Source: Acanthosepion esculentum (lineage: Eukaryota; Mollusca; Cephalopoda; Sepiida; Sepiidae). From it: 64,000 bases of DNA. The notes under the pieces are model-generated. The model worked only from the letters and a program-made list of their open reading frames with translations. It searched no databases and had not been told where the DNA came from. This document shows positions 36,401 through 48,342 of this stretch, piece after piece; positions within the stretch are counted from its first letter, which is position 1, and every line of letters begins with the position of its first letter. The DNA lies in assembly GCA_964036315.1 (NCBI GenBank), contig OZ038479.1:54587246-54651245 (forward strand). The letters are read 5' to 3'. The translations under genes were made by a program, and so were the position numbers.

Positions 36401-39400
36401 AATTAATAATAGTAATATTACCTAAAAAGCTGAAATTAATACAGAATTTTATAAGATTTAAAATTTATTAAATTTTTCTAATTAAAATTTAAAGGAAAAA
36501 CAATTTTTGTAAAAATTCATTATCAAAATATTTGTTTTCCTATGACAATAGTGGCATTATATCTTATTTATAAAAGCAATTAAAAGCTTTTCTAATCAAA
36601 TAATGTCATAGTTTCATTGTATTGGTGTTTCTGTTTGACAAAAACAAATTGATGATTTAAATTCTCCAAGGAGTCCTGCTTTTAACTAATAAAAATGTAA
36701 GGAGGCTGATATTTTTCTCAAAATTTCATAAAATTAAGTGGGGAAAATTTTTTAAAATTTAATTAATTTGTGAATAAGTCCTAAAAATTCAATTAAAATT
36801 TAACAATTATTTAATTTTTGCAAAAAATTTCCAAAACAATGTTTTTTTAAAGCCAAAAAAATTATAAAATTTCCAATATCAGTCTTTGGTCTATACACTG
36901 ATACAAGAAAAACAAGATTTTTAATCTTAAGCAAAATTTCAAACAGCCTAGAAAGGATTTAAAAAAAATAAATAAAATAAAAAATATCCTGTTCTTTCAA
37001 GGAAAGACTGGAGCATTTTTTAATAAAATAACAAATATTGTGATAATAAAACTGTTTTTATCAAGTTTGGGGCCTTTTTTTTTTTCATCATGATATACTC
37101 TTTTTTAGAAAATGTTTGGAAACTGTTTTTTTTTACCATCTCAAATAACATCAAAATCAACCTCAAATAATTAGATACTTAAAGTATGATTCCCATTTCT
37201 GTTGTTTGTTTTTTTTAGAAACTTTGTGGTCAAACCTAAAAATATCAAAGAGTAAAAATTGTAATTTTAACACACTTTTGGTTTGTACCTCATATTTATA
37301 CAGTAAATTAAAATTGATTTTTTATTATGTTTTTCCTTGTAAAGTGACAAACAAGTTCTGCTATCTGAGATTTTCTATGCAAACTTTTCAAAAAAGCACC
37401 AAAACGAATCAAGTGGAAATAATGGCTGTACCAATGAATAAAAATTTATATCTAAAATTAAAGACAATTTGTGATTTTATAACAAAAACTGATAAAAGGA
37501 TTAAATTTACTATTTTCAGTAAGCAAAATCCTCTGTAGTATATTTCGAACAGAAATTATATTGATCTGAATTGATTCATTGGGGGTGGGGGGCTAAAGTA
37601 GCTGATTTTTTAGTTATGACATCGCAATGTAATTTTCTTTATTAAAAAATCTTTAAAAAAACAAAATACACTTTTCTGAAAATTTATTTTTATTTAAAGT
37701 ATAATTAATCTGATCTGAAAAAATATTATTTACTTTACGTTGAAAATAACAGAAATGAATTTTTAAAACAAACAGTAGCAGTGATTTAGATAACTTTCAT
37801 CACCCATCAATCACTTAACAAGCACTGACAGTTTTATTGTTGTTCTACAGAGACTGTAACTGTTAAAAAATAATTTAAGAAAATGACGGGTGAATGCTTT
37901 CTTGTATAATTTTTAAGTACTCAGTAATCTTAAAATATTGGAGATATTCTCTGTAATCTAATTTTAGGAGTGCTGACATTAATATCATGATTGATCTTAT
38001 TTTCTGATAATGTTGTGTATGGTCACCCATACTTTGAAAATGTTTATATACAAAAAAAAAAAAAAAATTATTTTAAAAATCTTATTTCGTGGCGATTTGT
38101 ATTATGCTTTTCAAATTTCACTTAGTAAATATAGTTTTCTCTTAATAGCCTAATGAAGACAAAGTTTTTAAGAATTTTAAAAGATTTTTGGAACTTTATA
38201 AATTATTACAATTTTTAAAAAAATGAAAAAATTTCTTATAAAAATTATTCATCAAAAAATCTTTTTCATTGAGACTATTATGTCCTTAATATATATTATT
38301 TATAAAACTTTTATAATAAAAGCAATTAAAAGTTTATCTAATTATATGATTAGATAGTTTTATTGCAGATTTTATTTTACTATTTGGAGCAGATATTCGG
38401 GAAAGCAGAAACTGTTTGAAAAAAAAAATGATTTACATTCTACAGTCCTGCGTTTAACTAATATAACAAATTTGGAGGATTGAATTTAATTTCTAGAAAT
38501 TTCATTATTAAGTAATTTGTGAGGGGTAGAGGGCAGTAACAGATGTAAAGGTAACTCCACGAAATCGCTAAACAAATGGCATAGCATGATGAAAAAGATG
38601 CCAAACTTTACGAAAATAAAATTTTATCGTCTAAATGTTTATGTTATTATGAAGAGGAAAGACCAAAGTTTTTTTTAATTATTTTAAAAATTTTTTCCTT
38701 CTTAGAACATTCTAAATTTTGATTAAAAAAACCTTGTTTCTCTTTGTATCACCAGAACTACTAAAATAACATATACAATTTTTAGCACGTTTTTTTGTAT
38801 GACACACATTAATTTGGAAAATCTTGCAAAAATAAAAATAATTGTCGGATGTTAATGAAACTTTCAGAAACTATTCACAGAGGATCGGAATTATTAGAAA
38901 TTTTTTTTTTTTATTAAAGTCATAGCAGAAATCCTTTTTTTTAATATTTATTACCACCCAACATAACTAATTTTATGAAAACTCTAGAAATTCGATTAGC
39001 ATTGGGTTTAATGATTACAATAGTTAAAAGCACAAGGCTTTGAGGAATGCAAATCATGTTTTTTTTGTTTTTAATGGGACCCCACCTACCTGAAAATCAG
39101 CTCTAAATTGTAACATACAAAACTCAATAAAACAAAGATATTATTTAATTCCAAATGCTTTTATTTGCTTTTAGCTGTTTTTATGAATATGGATAATATT
39201 TTCTGAAAGCAAAAAAATTTTTCGATGAAAAATGAATTTTTAATAGTTATTTGTTATTTCTTTAATTATAATAGATTTTTTACATTTAAAAAGTACGGAA
39301 GGTCACAAGCAATAAAACGTGGCTTGAGTGTAAGCGTTCTCTGCTGAACGTCGTTTTCATTATTGCAAATTCTTTGTGCGAAACACATTTTCTTGTCATG

Positions 39401-39640
39401 CTATGCTCTTTTTATTGATTTTGGAGGTATATATCTTCTTTTTTTTTAAATATTTATACCAAGATTTTCTAAAAAGAATAATTTCAAATAAAAATTAAAT
39501 TAAATTCATTCATTCCTGAAAGTTTCGTTAAATTTCAACAATTATCTGATTTTTGTGAAAATTTCGAAATCAATGTTTTATTTACCGGAAAACAGGTACT
39601 AAAATTTCCATTGTCATCAGTTTTACTCTGTTAGGTGACG

Positions 39641-39678
<38 letters not shown>

Positions 39679-40323
39679 ACAAGATTTTTGACTTTGGTCT
39701 TCTTAATAACAGAAAAAAAAAATTATTTCGATTATAAAACTCTGTTTTTCTTAAGTTTGGCGAAAAAGTGGAGGTATCTGCAAAGCTTCAAGAAAGGTTT
39801 TTCATTTTTTTAAATTCATTTTAGAGACCTACCGAATTCGTGAAGGTGCCTATAACTTTTTTTTTCTACCGAGTGAAAAAATGTTTTTCTTTTTGATTAA
39901 AAACATACCAGTCAAATCGACCTAACAATCAAACAAACAAAAGAACATCATTTATTCTATTTCCATATGTTCAAGACATGCATATTTTTAAATTAAAACG
40001 GTCATAAAAGTAAAAAGAACAAAGTCAGCTATCATTATTTTTTATCGACATGTCCAAATTCACATTTTTATGCAACAACTGTGATTAATTATAAAGCAGA
40101 AAAATAAAATAAAAACTTTTAAAACAACGAAATAACAAAATAAAAATTTCTTTTAGTACGGTTTACCGTTTACTTTTTAAAAACATTTTAAAATTAAAAA
40201 AATGACTTGATGAATGAAAAATCCTAGGTGAATTTATTTTCTTTTGCTAAACAAAGAATTGGTGAGGCGATTCAATAACGATTTTCTATTTTTTATCAAA
40301 ATTATTTCGATTCTTCAACTTAC
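33289..40323 (-). other. Predicted intron of ZNF unit 3 (no gene)
   Basis: About 7.0 kb between the donor TCTGAAAG then GTAAGTTG (boundary 40324/40323) and the acceptor at 33289. It includes an internal duplication (33600-34260 resembles 34300-34990) and a block at about 38560-39430 that is inverted relative to unit 2. An A-run of about 29 bp lies near 39644. No gene is visible. Confidence 0.62.
38560..39430 (-). repeat. Inverted copy of the unit 2 intron segment 22300-23220
   Basis: Reading the minus strand from 39430 to 38560 reproduces in order the phrases of 22300-23220: GTGTTTCG..., CAAAGATATTATTTAATT (unit 2 gives its complement), ACTAATTTTATGAAAACTCTAGAAATTC, GTCGGATGTTAATGAAA and CATAGCATGATGAAAAAG. 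The flanks on both sides are in normal orientation, so this is an inversion within one paralogue. Confidence 0.72.
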
Positions 40324-40690
40324 CTTTCAGACCAGAAAATGCTACGAGAAAAACAAGAGATGGATTTTTTGTGTTCAAATGATTTTGTTGGGAATTTTCT
40401 CTGTCAGTCTACTCAATTTTTTTGGTATTTTTCTTTCAGTTTAACGTCGAAATTTAAATAAATGACGCAAAGAATTAAATTAAAATGGAAAAAGAAACAC
40501 GATATAAACAAGAAATTAATCTTGATAAAATATTTTCAATGATTATTTAAGCTGGAAAAAAAATTAAACGGTAAATTAATTAAGTGTTTAAAACCCTGAG
40601 ATTTTTTTTCGGCATTTGGAGGAGTTATTCAAAAACTTGATGCGTGACATTTCTTCTGGTCCACTGCCGGTGTTCAGAACTTCGTACTCT
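40324..40690 (-). other. Predicted 5' (non-coding) exon of ZNF unit 3
   Basis: Ends on the minus strand in GGTCTGAAAG then GTAAGTTG. It is the best conserved copy relative to unit 2, including CATTTGAACACAAA and CATTTTCTGGTCTGAAAG. A short upstream frame starts MSRIKFLNNSSKC and stops within 20 codons. The exon start is not determined. Confidence 0.52.
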
Positions 40691-40770
40691 CATTACCCGA
40701 AGAATATGATATTTTGCTATGGCCTCATTGTAAGTGTACAACATGTCATTTTTATTAATTTTTATGTTAA
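40660..40770 (-). promoter_or_regulatory. Conserved promoter-like block, ZNF unit 3
   Basis: The minus strand shows AAAAATGACATG, CAATGAGGCC, ATATCATATTCTTC and CACCGGCAGTGG in the same order and spacing as unit 2. It is the most GC-rich short segment of the surrounding several kilobases. Confidence 0.36.
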
Positions 40771-40901
40771 ATGAAAATTTTATTGAAACCAAATGATGTA
40801 CAATAAACATTTTTTTAATAATTAATAATCCCGAGAATCATTTCTGAGATAAAATTAAAATAAACATGACTAAAAAATGGAACAAAATAAAAAAGTTACT
40901 A

Positions 40902-41044
40902 CAGTGTAAGCCGGATATAAGAGAGTTGTCGGGACCGGAGAAGTCTCTTATATCCAGGTTTGGTCACATTAAACACAGGCTCTAATTTTGGACCCGAGAA
41001 AATCTCTCTTATATCCGAGTTTCTCTTATATCCGGGTTACACTG
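40902..41044. mobile_element. Tigger/pogo-like MITE
   Basis: 143 bp bounded by TA on both sides, with inverted ends CAGTGTAAGCCGGATATAAG and its imperfect complement ending CCGGGTTACACTG. The CAGT... terminus and TA target duplication fit pogo/Tigger elements. Two further CTCTTATATCC repeats lie inside (about 40940 and 41010), giving a multi-hairpin structure. No coding capacity. Confidence 0.88.
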
Positions 41045-41079
41045 TATGTTGCTTTTCTTTAGTTTCCACTAAAATGCAG

Positions 41080-42000
41080 GATTTTTTTTCAAAATGCAAG
41101 CAAAACATTGCTTGACCTTTTTGTTTTATTTTAAATTCACCAAAAATCAGGGAATTATTCAATTTCAATGATTTTTTTCCAGCCCTTATTTATTAATGTA
41201 TACAGAAGAGGTTATTTCTTTAGAAAACAGACTGTTTTAGGAATGTAAATTATCGTTTTATGCCAGATGTTTCCTAGTAAACACCTGTTAAAAATCCTCT
41301 TTTCTTCACTGTCCTCGGTTAGGATATTTCCAATTATTCTCAGATCGTTTCAGTGGCATGGATCAATTCATGATTTTTTTTTCTCACAAATAACCATGAT
41401 ACGTTTCACTTCATTGACACTCCTACATCTTGAAGTTTGTTGTTAATATGAGCAGTTGGTTACAAAGGAAAGGAACAAAAAAGGATTAAGATTGCAACAA
41501 TGTGTATTGGTTAAAATTCAGAATATATACATAGTTGTGTGAAAGGTGGCAAAAATTCTTCATATATGATTCTTTAGTTGCCATTAGTCAGGAAAGTGTT
41601 TAGGAGTAAGGATGTTGTTGGAAGGGCCAGGAGTTGACCAATTTCCTGTGTTGGTTGGGTCACACTGGTTAGAAAGTAGGTCTGGCAGTCACGTAATGGG
41701 ACCAAAAATGTTGAAACACTGAGAGAGAAAAGGCACTGATGATGATGATGATGGCCACCATTAATGTCCATTTCAAAAGTCTCTCTCTTTGTTGCCTTAG
41801 CAACAGCAACAGATGGAATTCACAAGTTTTTGTATATATGTAAATAAATTATATATTTATTTACCCATACTCACTGTCCTCTTTTGCTTGATGCTTTGAT
41901 TTGTCTTTCAAGGTACAGAAGAAATTAACCTCTACAACAGTAACAACAAGGTTTTATCTTACAGGTTACCAATTTCTGCCTCTGCAACAATAGCTTGAAT
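41080..42000. repeat. Dispersed intergenic repeat (relatives at 7940, 25610 and 42590)
   Basis: 41820-42000 and 42590-42780 are close copies (CACAAGTTTTTGTATATATG, then CATACTCACTGTCCTCTTTTGC) that also match 7940-8120 and 25610-25760. 41460-41720 matches 24700-24920. No conserved reading frame is seen. Confidence 0.6.
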
Positions 42001-42007
42001 CAAACTT

Positions 42008-42424
42008 CACGTGCCATGTGTAATGGATATCAGTTATCTCCTGTTAATTCACCTCTCCAAGTTCTCCACTGCCTACACCAGGTATTGAACTCACAACTCT
42101 TTGGGTCCTGTCACTGGATCTAACCAACGCCTTTATCCACTGTGTCATGTGTCCTGAAGGAGTTGTGAGTTCAATAGCTGGTTAAGGCAGTGGAGAACTT
42201 GGAGAGGGGAATTAACAGGAGAGAGGTGAATTAACAGGAGATAACTGACATCCATTGGACATGGCACATGGAACTAGAACAGTCTACCCCAGCGAGCAAA
42301 ATAAAGGGTTCAGTTCGACATTCCAACCACCTGAAGAAGGCCGGAGAGTACAATGGCCAAAATGTTGTGATAAATATGGCAACAAAGATGAGGAAAATGG
42401 TCCAAATAATGTAAATAGTGTACA
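42008..42424. mobile_element. Head-to-head pair of family A SINEs
   Basis: A minus-strand partial copy (CACGTGCCATGTGTAATGG to the tRNA-like head near 42150) is followed at about 42156 by a plus-strand copy running from AAGGAGTTGTGAGTTCAAT to AATAATGTAAATAGTG at 42424. The plus copy carries a local duplication of GAGGTGAATTAACAGGAGA. The join lies within the tRNA-like head region. Confidence 0.85.
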
Positions 42425-43039
42425 AAACAGACCGGCATCTGATGTTAATGGTGACATATTGAGAAAGATGTGACACAGATTAGGGTATGATGTCAACAGA
42501 CACACTGAGAGAGAAAAGGCACTGACAATGATGGCCACCATTAATGTCCATTTCACCAGTCTCTCTCCCTGTTGCCTTAGCAACAGCAACAGATAGAATA
42601 CACAAGTTTTTGTATATATGTAAATAAATTATATATTTATTTACCCATACTCACTGTCCTCTTTTGCTTGATGCTTTGATTTATGTCTTTCGAAATAGAG
42701 AAGAAATTAACTTCTACAACAGTAACAAGGTTCTATCTTTCAGGTTACCAATTTCTGCCTCTGCAACAATAGCTTGAATCAAACTTTCCATGATTCTCTG
42801 GAAAATTATCAACACAGAAGAAATCCCAAATGGGTGTCTATTAAGTTTAAACATTCTAATCTGTGTTGATAGTAATGCAATTGCTGGATTGTTCCCCTTG
42901 AATCACCAGTTGATACTTATGAGACAGGTTAAGTGAAGACTATTTCACCTCCTAATAAATATTCTATTACTAGTGGGTAGCGACTGATCTTGGCCTATTT
43001 CATGGTTTATAAAACTGATTCATGATACTTGCATTCATT

Positions 43040-43740
43040 TGAATAAATCTATGTTGTTCCTTTGCTTATTCCACTTTAATTCTGCAAAGAACTCTATTGA
43101 TGAGAAGTCTCTTTCCTTGTTCATCGACCTGATTCATGATTCTTGCATTCATTTGCACCATATTTTAACAATGTGAAAACTGATCTCTTTAAACTGCTCT
43201 TTATTTTGCATATAATCTCTTCAAGATTGATATATTTCTTTGATGAATGCTACTGTTGCAACACATTTAGACCCCAAATCATCTAATGAGATCAACTTCT
43301 TCAAAACAATCTTACTTGATCCTGCTATTATTTTTGCTCTTTCGCTTGGCTTACGCTCTTTTGCAATTCAAATTTAAGAATCAAACCCTCTACTTTCAAA
43401 TTGGATGCAATACCATGGTTCCAAAATTGACCTGCCCTATTATCATGGAGTTTTTAAATGTGATAATTTCATGGTTGCAGCACATTTTTTAGTCAATTAT
43501 GATGGTATTTCTTTTCACACTTTATACATCCAGGCACTGTTTTCATTTATGCAATTTCTTTGATCTTTGATATACAATTTACATGTTTTTTACTAGCAGA
43601 AAACTATGAAGATTTGGAGAGTCACGAGCAATGAGGGAAATATCATGCCTCCTCACTTCTTTTATTAGTGCTTAATGCATTGGAAAAAGTTAAGATACCT
43701 TAGATATAGTGCATGAGCAAAGAAAGATCATACACTTACC
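43040..43740 (+). mobile_element. Mariner-transposase relic, tandem copy 3
   Basis: Same family and order as 26190-27070: the TTGATGAGAAGTCTCTTTCC phrase, the hydrophobic-frame region (here broken), then RVTSNEGNIMPPHFF near 43620 from the transposase. It stops near TACACTTACC, where the next copy starts. Confidence 0.62.
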
Positions 43741-43744
43741 AAAG

Positions 43745-45010
43745 ATATTGTTGTTTCTAGGATTTCTGTAGCAACCAATTCTTCTTGGAATACTTTGGCG
43801 AAATTCATCTGTTACAGAAATTTTCATGCTGTTAATCTTTCCCCAGTTAAAATGCAACTCAACTACCCAACGAACTCTTGTCAAGCAAAAGAATTGATGA
43901 GGAGTCTCTTTCACAATTCATCAACCTGATTTATAATACTTACATTCATTTGCACCATATTTTAACAATATGAAAATTGATCACTTTAAACTGCTCTTTA
44001 CTTTGCATATAATCCCTTCAATGTTTATATATTTCTCTCTGATGAATGTTACTGCTGCAACACATGTAGACCACAACTCATCTAATGGGATCAACATCTT
44101 CAGAACAATCTTAATCTCTCCTGCTATTATTTGGCTGGATTACACTCTTTCCCAATTAAAATTTAACAGTCATACCACCTCACTTTCAAATTGGATGCAA
44201 TACTATGATTCCAAAATCAACTACCCCCATTGTTATGGAGGAGTTTTTAAATGTGTTGATGTTATATTGTACCTATGGACTATAATTGGTATGTCCCAAT
44301 CCTCATGAATACAGTCTGGTGGAATTCACCACTAGCAATGAATTACTTACTACACGCCACTGGCAAATCTTGTATGTTGTTAATGTTATAAAGATTACCG
44401 TTCCATTTCCAAACTTCATTTTGGTTATTCTTATTCAGTAACCTTGTCTATAATACAACAGTTAATTTCACTGCTGCAGCACATCTTTTATTCCAGGATG
44501 ATTGCATTTCTCTCCAGACTTTATACATCCGGGCTCTACTTTCATTCATGCAATTTCTTTGATCTTTGACATACAATTTACATCTGTTTTTTACTGGCAA
44601 AAAAAAACTGATGATTTGGAGAGTCATGTCCAATGAGAGTAATATGATGTCTCCTCACTTCTTTAATCAGGGCTTAAAGTATTGGAAAAGGTTGTGACTC
44701 GTTGGATATAGTGTGTGATAAAAGAAAGATTGTACACTTACCAACAAGATTCTGTACCATCTTATAAGGCCACGATGACCCAAGATTGAATCAGTTACAC
44801 CTTCCACAATCTTGTCATCCCAGACATATGGACTCATAGCTTTGCAGACCTGAATCTACCAGACTATTACATACGCGGTGGAGTCTAGAGGGAATCATTC
44901 AATGCCCCATAACACTGTAAAATATCTGAAGTCTGTCGTAACTAGCACAATGTCCAAAATAGATGAAGATCACCCGATTAGGGCAGATCATCTTTTAGAC
45001 AACGTATTGA
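43745..45010 (+). mobile_element. Mariner-transposase relic, tandem copy 4 (catalytic region)
   Basis: A longer copy with LMIWRVMSNESNMMSPHFF near 44600, then QQDSVPSYKA near 44740 and ADLNLPDYYIRGG near 44850, which keep both downstream catalytic-region motifs in damaged form. It ends near 45000. A dispersed repeat (about 44265-44460) is inserted in it or adjoins it. Stops and frameshifts throughout. Confidence 0.8.
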
Positions 45011-45429
45011 AAATAGCCCCGTAGTGTAATACAACAATTTGTTAAGAAACTGGAGTTGGGACCGATTGAATTTTTCAGGGACACACCCAAATCATCACGT
45101 GGATCCCAGATACACACTCTGTTAAAAACCTATCAACATCACTGACACTAAAGAAACGATATATATGCAAGTCAAAAGTAATAAAACAAAGAGTTCAAAA
45201 TGTAAGAATGCTGATCACATCTAAATGGGATACAGTCAAGTGATTGTCACATTCTGACAAAATACAAATATGGTTTCTTTTCTCTCTGTTTATATGCAGT
45301 TCAACAATGTTGGCATCTCTAAAAATGCAGATATTAAAATTTCACAAGAACAATGTTTCTCTCTATGAAAGATTTGAACATAATGCAGTATATTTGACTT
45401 TTCTCCAAATTGAAATTTAGAAAATATGC

Positions 45430-46150
45430 ATAGATGTTTTCTATCCTGTGTGTTTGAATATGGCAATCCAATGATGACTTCAATGGAAATACAAATCCAT
45501 CAACTTTAGAAGAATATGATTTCTGTCAAGTGTGTGTTTACATATAATACTTCAAACATGCCATATATGAAAATACATCTGCACAAATCTCACAAGTATG
45601 TGGTTTCCTGCCAGTGTGGCACATGAAATGTAGTTTCTGTGTAAATGCAGATTTACAAACTTTAAAAGAATCTGGTTACTCTCTAGTGTGTGTTTACATA
45701 TGATGCTTCAAAAGTGACTTTGTTAAAAATGCAGATCTGCAAACATCACCAGAATGTGGTTTCTCTCCAATATGGGTTTGCATGTGGCGCCATAAAGCTA
45801 ACTTTGCTGACACAAGAATATGGTTTTTTGACAGTGTGTGTTTGCATATACTGATCCAAATGTGACTTCTGTGAAAATGCAGATCCACAAACTCCACAAG
45901 TATATGGTTTCTCTCCAGTGTGTCTTCGCATACTGGACTTTAAATCTGACTGCTTTAAGAAAGGAAATGCACACATTTCACAAGAATATGGTTCCTCCCT
46001 AGAATGTATTCACATATGGCTTTTCAAATGTGACATTAAAAAGACAGGGCCAAAAAATTTTCACAAAATATGGTTTCTTTCCAGTTTTTATCCGCATATA
46101 AATGCAGATGCAGAAACTCCACAGGAATATTGTTTGTTTGTATTGATTTT
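45430..46150 (-). pseudogene. C2H2 zinc-finger pseudogene, unit 4
   Basis: The minus strand holds a short, broken array. From about 45976 it reads MCAFPFLKQSDLKSSMRRH, then TGEKPYTC and an intact finger CGVCGSAFSQKSHLDQYMQTH (second last His replaced by Tyr). A frameshift follows, and a later fragment ([32 protein letters not shown]) is in another frame. Upstream fingers to about 46140 show the shared HM-TGA stop. No promoter-like block or donor-bearing exon follows on the right; the unit is cut at about 46844. It is a dead, promoterless copy. Confidence 0.85.
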
Positions 46151-46843
46151 TTCCATATGCTACACTAAATGTAAATCATAAGGATTTTCAAAAATTAACG
46201 AAAATGTCTTTCTAATTTTCATTCACATGTAACACTAATTTTCTCCACAACATTTCAGAGTACATGATATTTTGCCAGTTAATGTGATGCTTTGGAAAAT
46301 ATAGATATACAACTTTACATGAATATGGCAGGATGTATGTCTTTGTTCTTGATGGAAAGTTAAAAAAGTAATGAGACATAGTTTAGGAAATGTATAATAT
46401 ATAAAATCAGTTCCTATTTTAACAGATACATTTAGCTATATATTAAAGACAGTTGAGATCTGCACAGGTACACAAAAATGCAGCAGCCAGGAAAGATCAA
46501 TAGAAAAATCAATAATTTCATCTTTAATTTCCTTTTGAGCAATGGTATTTTTCTGAAATATTTTAAAATGTCTAACATTAAGTATAAAAACTAAAAACTT
46601 GGCTTTTAAAATCTGATACAAATCAACTAAGTATTAGCTATGCATAAAATTTTCAGCATTAAATAATTCACAATTTATTTACAGAAATTGACATTTGAAA
46701 TTTTGCAAGGAAAGATCCTTTATGCAATTATCAAAGTGAATTCATTTACTTATAAAATGCTAACCTCATTGAGTCTTACACAAGTTAAAAATAGAACTCT
46801 AGAGAAATTTTGACTTTTATCAAAGAAAATGTTATAGGCTCTT

Positions 46844-47910
46844 GTTTATAAATTTGGAGAGGATGTTTTCAGCAGTCATTCCTACAACAATTGGATCCGG
46901 TAAATTCTCAATAAGCAACATAATTTGATACATTTCAGACTAAATTTAAATTGATTGAAATCTTTTACTTATTTCCATTGCTTTCTGTCATATCAATATG
47001 GTAACTTTTTGGATTAAAATCATTATCAAAACTAATAAATTTACACTTGTCAGTAATAATGTGGCTCCATAATCACAAAGAAAACCGTTTTTGTTAGATA
47101 TAGTGTCTCATCCAAATGAAAATAGCAATTAATTTTTATCTTCAGAAAATGTGTTACAAATAATATTTTAAATGGCTGAATTGGGATTATATTGTTATGA
47201 GGGGTATATATTTACTGACCATTGCATTAAATATTAGTTTCAAATTTATTGACGCAACTGAAAAAAAAAAAGAAGACTTTTGTTCTGTCAGTTTAAAACC
47301 TTTTTTCCGTCATGAGTCTCAAAAAAAAAAAATTCTTAACTGAACCATGATTAAGGTTTTTGTTTAGAATTTATTTAATGTAATGAAAAAAAGAGTGGTC
47401 CTGTCAATTTGATTGATTTGGCATGAATAAAATTTTGGGGGACGATGGTAGAGAAAGAAAAAAACTTAGTCTGTAGCCCTGCAGTTTAATACAACAGATT
47501 ATTAAGAAACCTGAGTTGGGACCTATTGAATTTCCCAGAAACACACCCAAATCACCATGTGTGAGTACCATGGACACACTACATTAAAATCACTGATACT
47601 AAAAACAAAAGTAACAAAATGTTCAAAATGTAAGAATGCTGATCACATCTAAAAAGGATACAGTCAAGTGATTTTAGCATTCTGGCATCAAAACAAAAAA
47701 GAACAAAAATATGGTGGATGCGATTGAGAAATGGTCCATTTTTATTGGTTAGGAATAAATCCCATCATGCTTCTATACAATTTGTTTATAAATTTGAAGA
47801 GGATGTTTTCAGCAGTCATTCCTACAACAATTGGATCCGGTAAATTCTCAATAAGCAACATAATTTGATACATTTCAGACTAAATTTAAACTGATTGAAA
47901 TCTTTTACTT
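46844..47910. repeat. 127-bp direct repeat spaced 940 bp apart at the unit 4/5 junction
   Basis: 46844-46970 and 47784-47910 are almost identical (TGTTTTCAGCAGTCATTCCT, CAACAATTGGATCCGG, ending TCTTTTACTT). They differ at only a few positions, far fewer than other paralogous blocks here. Sequence between them matches the left flank of unit 2 (13790-14600). This marks a recent duplication or unequal-crossover breakpoint. No gene in the interval. Confidence 0.8.
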
Positions 47911-48189
47911 TTCTATTTCTTTTCTTTTCATTTCTGTAAAATCTATAAATTCAACCATATGGACAGATCGGTTGACACCAAATCGTTAGCCGATTTGATG
48001 TTTAATTAATCAGCACTGAAACAAATATTACTTTCCTTTGCTGTAAAATTTTGCAGAAAAGCATTTTTTATTATTGAAATTGCAATAGATGTATTCACAC
48101 ACAACTCAGCATATGATTTCTTTTCTCTGTATTTATATGCAAGCCAATTTCACAAGAACAATGTTTCTCTCTGGGGGAGATTTTAACAT

Positions 48190-48342
48190 GAACATCGGAC
48201 ATTTCTACAAACCGAAATCTAGAAATTTGAATAGAAATACAAATCCACAAATGTCAGTAGAATATGATTTCACTCGAGTGTGTGCGTTCACATACAGCAC
48301 TGCAAACATAAAATACATAAAAAGAACACCTCTGCACAAACT
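48190..48342 (-). pseudogene. Degenerate C-terminal fingers, ZNF unit 5
   Basis: Beyond the unit 5 stop the minus strand continues as eroded C2H2 repeats (CHMQ-like and CEVCAEV-like pieces) homologous to the tails of units 2 and 3. The frame and most metal ligands are lost. Confidence 0.65.
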
